Notes under the pieces: generated by a model
The model's input: only the letters and a program-made list of their open reading frames with translations
Databases searched by the model: none
What the model was told of the DNA's origin: nothing
Translations under genes and position numbers: made by a program
Assembly: GCA_023415055.1 (NCBI GenBank)
Contig: JAEZLZ010000122.1
Location: forward strand, 1-64,000
Direction: 5' to 3'
Length of the DNA stretch: 64,000 bases
DNA from: Bacillota bacterium
GTDB lineage: Bacteria; Bacillota; Clostridia; Lachnospirales; Lachnospiraceae
Shown: positions 58,902-64,000 of the stretch, one piece after another
Layout of the letters: each line of letters starts with the position of its first letter
Numbering within the stretch: position 1 is the stretch's first letter

Positions 58902-60506
58902 GTGAACGCAGACAAGAACCAAATAAAACAAGCCATTCGGGATGGAAGAACTACGCTTGGAATTGAACTGGGCTCGACCAGAATCAAAGCTGTCCTGATC
59001 GGTGAAGATTATCAGCCCATTGCTTCCGGCAGCCACGAATGGGAAAACCGCTATGAGAATAATCTATGGACTTACTCCCTCGAGGATGTCTGGAGCGGCT
59101 TACAGGATAGCTACCGCGATCTATGTAATCATGTGAAGACACAATACGAAGAAGAACTTTCCACCATTGGAGCGATTGGTATCAGTGCTATGATGCACGG
59201 ATATCTGGTACTTAATCAGAACGGAGAGCTTCTGACTCCCTTCCGCACCTGGCGTAATACGATGACCGGGCAGGCTTCCAGCGAGCTGACCAAGCTCTTC
59301 GATTATCCGATTCCGCAGCGTTGGAGCATCGCTCATCTGTATCAGGCAATCTTGAATGGTGAATCCCATGTAGCCGAGATTGCATACCAGACTACCTTAG
59401 CCGGCTATGTTCATTGGAAGCTGACCGGTGAGAAGGTGATGGGAATCGGAGAAGCCTCCGGTATGTTCCCGATTGATCTTAGCACTAAGAATTTTAACCG
59501 GAGGATGATTGACCAGTTTGATGCTTTGATATTAGAAAAGCATTATCCCTGGAAGCTTTCGGATATCCTTCCGAAGGTACTGGTAGCCGGCGAAAAGGCA
59601 GGTGCCCTATCCAAAGAAGGTGCCGCACTGCTTGATCCTACCGGAATATTGCATCCCGGTATTCCGTTCTGCCCTCCGGAAGGCGATGCAGGCACCGGAA
59701 TGGTTGCTACTAACTCGGTTGCGGTCAAAACCGGCAATGTCTCCGCTGGAACCAGTGTATTTGCCATGCTTGTATTGGAGAAGGAATTGTCCAAGGTTTA
59801 TTCCGAGATTGATCTGGTTACTACACCCTCGGGGGACCTGGTGGGCATGGTTCACTGCAACAACTGTACCTCGGATCTGAATGCCTGGATAGCGATCTTC
59901 AAGGAATTTGCCGAAGCCCTTGGTATGAAGCCGGATGCAAACCAGCTCTATGGGACACTGTTTCGTAAGGCTTTGGAGGGCGATCCGGACGGCGGTGGCT
60001 TACTCTCCTTTAACTATCTCTCCGGAGAGCATATCACCGGTTTTGAAGAAGGCCGCCCGTTGTTCGTACGTACACCGGAGAGTCATTTTACCCTAGCTAA
60101 TTTTATGCGTACGCAGCTGATGACTTCCTTAGGTGTATTAAAGACCGGTCTGGACATTCTGATGCAGCAGGAAAGGGTTCAGATTCAGAATATGTTCGGT
60201 CACGGAGGTTTCTTCAAGACAGAGGGTGTCGGACAGAGAATTATGGCTGCTGCCATGAATACTCCTGTCTCTGTCATGGAAACTGCCGGAGAAGGCGGCC
60301 CTTGGGGTATCGCACTCTTAGCCTCCTATCTGCTTAAAAAGAATTCCGAGGAGACCCTTGACTCCTTCTTAAAGGATAAAGTATTTGCAGCAAATGCAGG
60401 TACAAGTTTCTCTCCTCTTCCTGAGGATGTCTCCGGCTTTGAGGAATTCATGAAACGCTATCAGGCCGGCCTTGCAATCGAACGAAGTGCAGTGGAAGCG
60501 CTGTAA
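58902..60506 (+). CDS. FGGY-family carbohydrate kinase (ribulokinase-like)
   Basis: 534 residues. I place the start at the GTG at 58,902 with AGGGGTG in front; an ATG at 58,884 is also open. The phosphate-binding motif is LGIELGSTRIKAVLIG and the C-terminal part has FGHGGFFKTEGVGQRIMAAAM and ETAGEGGPWGIALLASY. The family phosphorylates sugars such as L-ribulose or D-xylulose; the place behind araA points to L-ribulose. It is not clearly the classic AraB type. The repeat and a 165-base palindrome border the gene on both sides. Confidence 0.9.
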   Translation: MNADKNQIKQAIRDGRTTLGIELGSTRIKAVLIGEDYQPIASGSHEWENRYENNLWTYSLEDVWSGLQDSYRDLCNHVKTQYEEELSTIGAIGISAMMHGYLVLNQNGELLTPFRTWRNTMTGQASSELTKLFDYPIPQRWSIAHLYQAILNGESHVAEIAYQTTLAGYVHWKLTGEKVMGIGEASGMFPIDLSTKNFNRRMIDQFDALILEKHYPWKLSDILPKVLVAGEKAGALSKEGAALLDPTGILHPGIPFCPPEGDAGTGMVATNSVAVKTGNVSAGTSVFAMLVLEKELSKVYSEIDLVTTPSGDLVGMVHCNNCTSDLNAWIAIFKEFAEALGMKPDANQLYGTLFRKALEGDPDGGGLLSFNYLSGEHITGFEEGRPLFVRTPESHFTLANFMRTQLMTSLGVLKTGLDILMQQERVQIQNMFGHGGFFKTEGVGQRIMAAAMNTPVSVMETAGEGGPWGIALLASYLLKKNSEETLDSFLKDKVFAANAGTSFSPLPEDVSGFEEFMKRYQAGLAIERSAVEAL

Positions 60507-60543
60507 ATTCAATTGATTTGAGGCTTTCGCAATTAGAAAAATA

Positions 60544-60708
60544 GAACTGAGAAGGAGCACACGCTTCCCTCACACACAGGTTGAAAGACATCATACTATT
60601 TTTGTATGCCATAATCGAACATAAAGATAAGTTCGCTTTTGTCATACAAAAACAGCACGACGTCTTTCAAACAGTGCATTATGGGAAGCATGTGCTCCTT
60701 CTCAGTTC
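60544..60708. repeat. 165-base near-perfect palindrome
   Basis: The outer arms are GAACTGAGAAGGAGCAC and its complement, continued as CGCTTCCC/GGGAAGC, then TTGAAAGAC/GTCTTTCAA, a TTGTATG/CATACAA block and a central hairpin CGAAC/GTTCG. The DNA before is A-rich and after T-rich (CTTTT). It would work as a terminator for the arabinose genes, but its length suggests a MITE-like element. Confidence 0.8.
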
Positions 60709-60907
60709 CTTTTCGTCAGCTACGCGAAAGCCATCCCCTATATTAATTCAGTTGTCGATTACAAACATTGCATCTCACTTTACAAAGTGCCATCTCGTTC
60801 TACTATTAAGTTATATTAATTTGTATAAGCTTTCCTATCTTACTAAATATGAAACTTTCTTAATCTGCAAAAACTTTTATTAGTCTGTATAAACCTTTCT
60901 TCTTTGA

Positions 60908-60967
60908 TTATCCACACTTCGGTTCCTTTCGTGGCTTGTTATTCACATTTCGGATCGATTATCCACA
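60908..60967 (+). promoter_or_regulatory. three DnaA-box-like words
   Basis: TTATCCACA at 60,908-60,916 and 60,959-60,967 are exact DnaA boxes; TTATTCACA at 60,939-60,947 has one mismatch. All three are in the same direction. The first two repeats are also followed by similar words (CTTCGG, TTTCGG), so a simple duplication could explain them. Confidence 0.4.
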
Positions 60968-60975
60968 TAATAGGA

Positions 60976-61704
60976 TTATGCTTCTCTTGTGAATGCTCCG
61001 CCATCCTTCCACTCCCAGGTGCCGCCACCGGCGCCGATCTCAAAATGAAGCTTGGCAATTCCAAGATCTGTCCTCTCATGCCCATACTTTTCTGACGTAG
61101 CCCGGGCTGAGACGATACCCTTGCGATAGGTAAAGAGCACCGGTTGGGCATTGACTGCAGAAGGAGCCTTCTGCACGGCTTCCATTCCTGCAAAGAACCA
61201 TCCCGGAACCTCGCCCTCAGTCTTAGACAGCTCCTGGACCGACTTGGTCTTCCTGTGGGTAACCTTAGTGATCAGTCTCTCCTTGAAGCTCTTCGTCTGC
61301 TCTACATTACCGATGGTAATCACCCCACAAAAGGTCTCCTCTGCCTTGACATAGGTCTCTCCCAACGAGCGGTCAAAGGTTCCGCCGACCCAGCAGGTTC
61401 CCAGTCCCAATTGCGTTGCAAGCAGTACAATCTTCTCACCATAATACCCCAGCCGCTCTCTCATATCCGGCTCAGTCTTGCCGATTAGCAGGATATAGTT
61501 TCTGACTCCTTTGAACATCCCATAGCTTTTGCTCAGCTTTCCAAAGGCTGTCGGCTCCTCCTGTATCAGCTTCAGGCGTAAGTCCCCCTGCTCATTTACC
61601 TGATTTATCATATCCTTTAACTGCCTGAGTTTATCCTCCGCAATCGGGGTTTCCAGGTAGGTTCTTCTTGAAGTACGTGCATTGATTGCTTCCTTCAGAT
61701 TCAT
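60976..61704 (-). CDS. nitroreductase-like protein (TM1586 type)
   Basis: 242 residues from the ATG at 61,702-61,704 (GGAG nine bases before; a TTG five codons earlier is possible). It begins with ARTSRRTYLETPIAEDKLRQL, a nitroreductase start. NYILLIGKTEPDMRERLGYYGEKIVLLATQLGLGTCWVGGTFD and AVNAQPVLFTYRKG are the expected FMN-binding parts, and the second half is a repeat of the fold as in the fused TM1586 form. It likely reduces nitro or quinone compounds with FMN. It follows the Crp/Fnr gene by 110 bases on the same strand. Confidence 0.85.
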   Translation of the reverse strand: MNLKEAINARTSRRTYLETPIAEDKLRQLKDMINQVNEQGDLRLKLIQEEPTAFGKLSKSYGMFKGVRNYILLIGKTEPDMRERLGYYGEKIVLLATQLGLGTCWVGGTFDRSLGETYVKAEETFCGVITIGNVEQTKSFKERLITKVTHRKTKSVQELSKTEGEVPGWFFAGMEAVQKAPSAVNAQPVLFTYRKGIVSARATSEKYGHERTDLGIAKLHFEIGAGGGTWEWKDGGAFTREA

Positions 61705-61814
61705 ATTCCTTTTCTCCAATCTATTCTATTCCTTTCACTGATTCTTCTCCTGGGTTGACTGCGCTCGGTCGTGTTAGTGTCAATCCATAACCAGGTTTCC
61801 GCTCCGGACATCCA

Positions 61815-62516
61815 TCATTCCAGACACTGTGCCAACCGTTCTTTATTCAATATCTTAAAGCTGTTACCGTAATAATCAATCAGCCCATCGTCCTTCATCC
61901 TGGAGAGTTCCCGGCACATGGAGGTCCGGGATACATTCAAAAAGTCCGCCATCTCTGTGCGATTAAGCATGATATCAAAGATGCTGTTCCCCCTGTCTCC
62001 CGCTTCATTGATAAGATAGCTTGCTATCTTCTCTCTCATGCCCTTTAAGGTAAGAAGCTCCAGCTTACGATTGAGATTCACATTTTTCTCTCCCAGAACC
62101 ACCATCATATTCTGTATCAGGCTGATGTGAAACTGGCAGGAAGAGCCGCAGGATTTGATTACTCTCTCATAAGGAATGAAGAGTATCTTCGAATCCTCCT
62201 TCACATGAACGGTTACCGGTGAGATTCGGCGGACTGTACAGACGATTCCCTCAGCAAACATATCCGCCGGGCCTAAGAAAGCGACGATATGCTTGTTTCC
62301 CGCCAGATTTTCTTTCATTACTTCCACCAAACCGGTCAGAACGATTCCGACAAAGTTAATCTCATCCCCGGTAAAGAAAACATAATCCTCTGCTTTATAA
62401 TTTCTGATCTGCGCATCCATACACCTCATCAGAGCCCCAAACTCCGGCTCTCCTATGTTACGAAATAATGCGCAGCTTCTTAAGATCGGGTAGTATTTTT
62501 CCATTGCTGGTTCCAT
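61815..62516 (-). CDS. Crp/Fnr-family regulator
   Basis: 233 residues, ATG after AGGTGTGAG. The N-terminal cyclic-nucleotide-type beta-barrel covers about residues 15-130 (FFTGDEINFVGIVLTGLVEVMK), then the long dimer helix, then the helix-turn-helix LNRTEMADFLNVSRTSMCRELSRMKDDGL. It lacks the N-terminal Cys cluster of Fnr, though it has internal Cys pairs (SCGSSC). Divergent to hcp, with a palindrome between, it is probably the HcpR-type activator of hcp and the nitroreductase in response to nitric oxide or redox signals. Confidence 0.92.
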   Translation of the reverse strand: MEPAMEKYYPILRSCALFRNIGEPEFGALMRCMDAQIRNYKAEDYVFFTGDEINFVGIVLTGLVEVMKENLAGNKHIVAFLGPADMFAEGIVCTVRRISPVTVHVKEDSKILFIPYERVIKSCGSSCQFHISLIQNMMVVLGEKNVNLNRKLELLTLKGMREKIASYLINEAGDRGNSIFDIMLNRTEMADFLNVSRTSMCRELSRMKDDGLIDYYGNSFKILNKERLAQCLE

Positions 62517-62579
62517 GATTTATCTCACACCTTTCCCTGAATAGTCTGCCTCTTACTGCAAAACTTTTTATTTTTCATT

Positions 62580-62597
62580 TTGTAGCTATGGCTACAA
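62580..62597. promoter_or_regulatory. Crp/Fnr operator between regulator and hcp
   Basis: Perfect 18-base dyad TTGTAGC-TATG-GCTACAA. Its centre lies 41.5 bases upstream of the start of transcription predicted from the -10 box at 62,618, which is the classic class II activator position. Confidence 0.75.
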
Positions 62598-62617
62598 TCT
62601 TTGTAATCTATCTGTAT

Positions 62618-62623
62618 TATACT
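62618..62623 (+). promoter_or_regulatory. -10 box of hcp
   Basis: TATACT with no recognisable -35 box at 17 bases; its place is taken by the operator, as in activator-dependent promoters. Confidence 0.55.
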
Positions 62624-62688
62624 CACCTTGTTCTTAGAAATCAATAACGCGATGTTATAAATCATATAACCAAAGGAGAGAATATCAA

Positions 62689-64000
62689 ATGGAAAATAAG
62701 ATGTTTTGTTATCAATGTCAAGAGGCAGCAAACTGTACCGGTTGTACCTTATCCGGTGTATGCGGTAAAACTCCCGCTCTTGCAAGAATGCAGGATCTGT
62801 TAATCTACGTAACCAAGGGCTTAAGCGCTGTAACAACCGCTCTCAGAACACAGGGTGAACAGATCGACGCTAGTGTAGATCACTATGTGACCATCAACTT
62901 ATTCACCACCATTACCAATGCTAACTTTGATGACGAGATTTTTTATAAAAGAGTATTAGAAACCTTAAGAATAAAGAACGAGCTGTTAAGTAAGGTAGCC
63001 GATACCACAAAGCTTCCAGAGGCAGCTCTTTGGAACGGTACCACCAGAGAAGAATTAGATACAAAGAGTGTCAAGGTCGGCGTTCTTGCAACTGAGAATG
63101 AAGATGTAAGAAGCCTTCGCGAGCTGATCGTTTACGGCTTAAAGGGTCTTGCTGCTTACATGAAGCATGCAAATGAGCTTCGTTACGATAATGCAGACAT
63201 CAGTGCATTTATGCAGAAGGCACTGGCAGCTACCTTAGATGACACCTTGAGCGCAGATGCACTTGTTGCTCTTACTTTAGAGACCGGTAAGTTTGGCGTA
63301 GACGGTATGGCATTACTGGATACAGCAAATACCAGCACCTATGGCAATCCGGAAATCACTAAGGTAAATATCGGTGTTGGTAATAAGCCCGGTATCTTAA
63401 TATCCGGCCACGATTTAAGAGACTTAGAGCAGTTACTGGAGCAGACCGAAGGAACCGGAGTTGACGTATATACTCACTCTGAGATGCTTCCCGCTCACTA
63501 CTATCCTTCCTTCAAGAAGTACACCAACTTCGTAGGTAACTACGGAAATGCATGGTGGAAGCAGAAGGAAGAGTTCGAAAGCTTCAACGGACCGATCCTG
63601 ATGACTACCAACTGTGTCGTTCCTCCGGCTGCTTCTTATAAGAACAGACTCTTTACTACCGGTGCTTCCGGCGTTGCAGGCTGCACTCACATCGAGAGAG
63701 ATGAGAACGGTTACAAGGACTTCTCTCAGATCATCGAGCTTGCAAAGACATGTGCAGCTCCTACCCAGATCGAAAACGGCGAGATCATCGGTGGCTTTGC
63801 ACACAACCAGGTACTTGCACTTGCTGATCAGGTTGTTGGCGCAGTAAAATCCGGCGCAATTAAGAAATTCTTCGTTATGGCAGGCTGCGACGGACGTCAG
63901 AAGTCCAGAAGCTACTATACCGAATTTGCTGAGGCCCTGCCAAAGGATACCGTAATCTTAACTGCAGGCTGTGCAAAGTACAGATATAATAAGCTCAACT
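62689..64000 (+). CDS. hcp: hybrid cluster protein, 3' end cut by window
   Basis: The ATG at 62,689 follows AAAGGAGAG. 437 codons are seen before the window ends, with about 100 or more missing. The N-terminus MFCYQCQEAANCTGCTLSGV holds the four Cys that bind the [4Fe-4S] cluster of class III Hcp, followed by CGKTPALARMQDLLIYV. Later motifs typical for the hybrid Fe-S-O cluster appear: HDLRDLEQLLEQTEGTG, TNCVVPPAASYKNRLFTTG and the Cys in FVMAGCDGRQKSR and ILTAGCAKYRYN. Hcp reduces nitric oxide or hydroxylamine in anaerobes. Its promoter has a class II operator for the divergent regulator. Confidence 0.97.
   Translation, partial: MENKMFCYQCQEAANCTGCTLSGVCGKTPALARMQDLLIYVTKGLSAVTTALRTQGEQIDASVDHYVTINLFTTITNANFDDEIFYKRVLETLRIKNELLSKVADTTKLPEAALWNGTTREELDTKSVKVGVLATENEDVRSLRELIVYGLKGLAAYMKHANELRYDNADISAFMQKALAATLDDTLSADALVALTLETGKFGVDGMALLDTANTSTYGNPEITKVNIGVGNKPGILISGHDLRDLEQLLEQTEGTGVDVYTHSEMLPAHYYPSFKKYTNFVGNYGNAWWKQKEEFESFNGPILMTTNCVVPPAASYKNRLFTTGASGVAGCTHIERDENGYKDFSQIIELAKTCAAPTQIENGEIIGGFAHNQVLALADQVVGAVKSGAIKKFFVMAGCDGRQKSRSYYTEFAEALPKDTVILTAGCAKYRYNKLN

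Larger units (their letters stand above)
60507..60975. other. spacer after the arabinose genes
   Basis: No credible gene. It contains the 165-base palindrome (60,544-60,708) and three DnaA-box-like words (60,908-60,967). The middle (60,720-60,900) is AT-rich with short imperfect repeats of the type AAACTTTCTTA/AAACCTTTCTT. Confidence 0.5.

Noticed and set aside
60581..60883. Plus-strand 100-residue ORF
   Set aside because: Lies over the 165-base palindrome and AT-rich spacer and has no ribosome binding site.
63433..63804. Minus-strand 123-residue ORF at the right end
   Set aside because: Antisense of hcp, whose reading frame is intact.
1..64000. CRISPR arrays and rRNA genes
   Set aside because: No regularly spaced repeats of 24-40 bases and no rRNA-like sequence were seen.

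Overview
The window looks like chromosome of an anaerobic, low-GC, Gram-positive bacterium of the Lachnospiraceae (Clostridium phytofermentans-like). This rests on the gene types (DUF5057 protein, Gram-positive type IV pilus set without an outer-membrane secretin, Hcp, TM1586-type nitroreductase, L-arabinose isomerase, glycogen phosphorylase), strong GGAGG-type ribosome binding sites and AT-rich intergenic DNA. The species is inference.

Region 1 (1-13,214) is a very AT-rich integrated element, cut off at its left end by the window edge. Its tyrosine integrase (12,120-13,061) lies beside the 3' end of a tRNA-Leu gene. It also carries a replication-type winged-helix protein, a DUF5659 protein, a serine recombinase, an Mrr-like nuclease with membrane anchor, DUF5677 and DUF6414 proteins, an unrecognised four-gene membrane operon, an HExxH protein and two very small ORFs. 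Nearly all genes read leftward.

Region 2 (13.2-34.3 kb) is ordinary chromosome: three tRNAs, a FAD/Rieske oxidoreductase, a two-component system with an FtsX-type ABC transporter, MsrB, a secreted hydrolase with two EF-hands, a GNAT protein, a Dabb protein, esterases, glycogen phosphorylase, and a repeat protein followed by a MoxR ATPase and a metallopeptidase/VWA protein.

Region 3 (34.3-55.6 kb) is one long leftward type IV pilus locus. It starts with a cyclic-di-GMP-I riboswitch overlapping an intrinsic terminator. Two unusual genes follow (a coiled-coil protein resembling the tail of ZorA, and a protein resembling EH-signature proteins such as ZorC). Then come PilB with an intact N-terminal MshEN-type c-di-GMP motif, PilT, PilC, pilin, prepilin peptidase, a PilM-PilN fusion, PilO, four minor-pilin-like proteins and a 1958-residue DUF5057 protein. 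The sequence therefore suggests c-di-GMP control both of transcription (riboswitch) and of the assembly ATPase (MshEN), and a possible tip complex built from the minor pilins and the giant protein.

Region 4 (55.7-60.7 kb) has an AraC-type regulator, araA and a FGGY kinase, followed by a 165-bp near-perfect palindrome. Region 5 (60.9-64 kb) is a nitrosative/redox stress module: a nitroreductase and a Crp/Fnr regulator reading left, and hcp (cut by the window end) reading right. A perfect operator-like palindrome sits about 41.5 bases upstream of the predicted hcp start of transcription.
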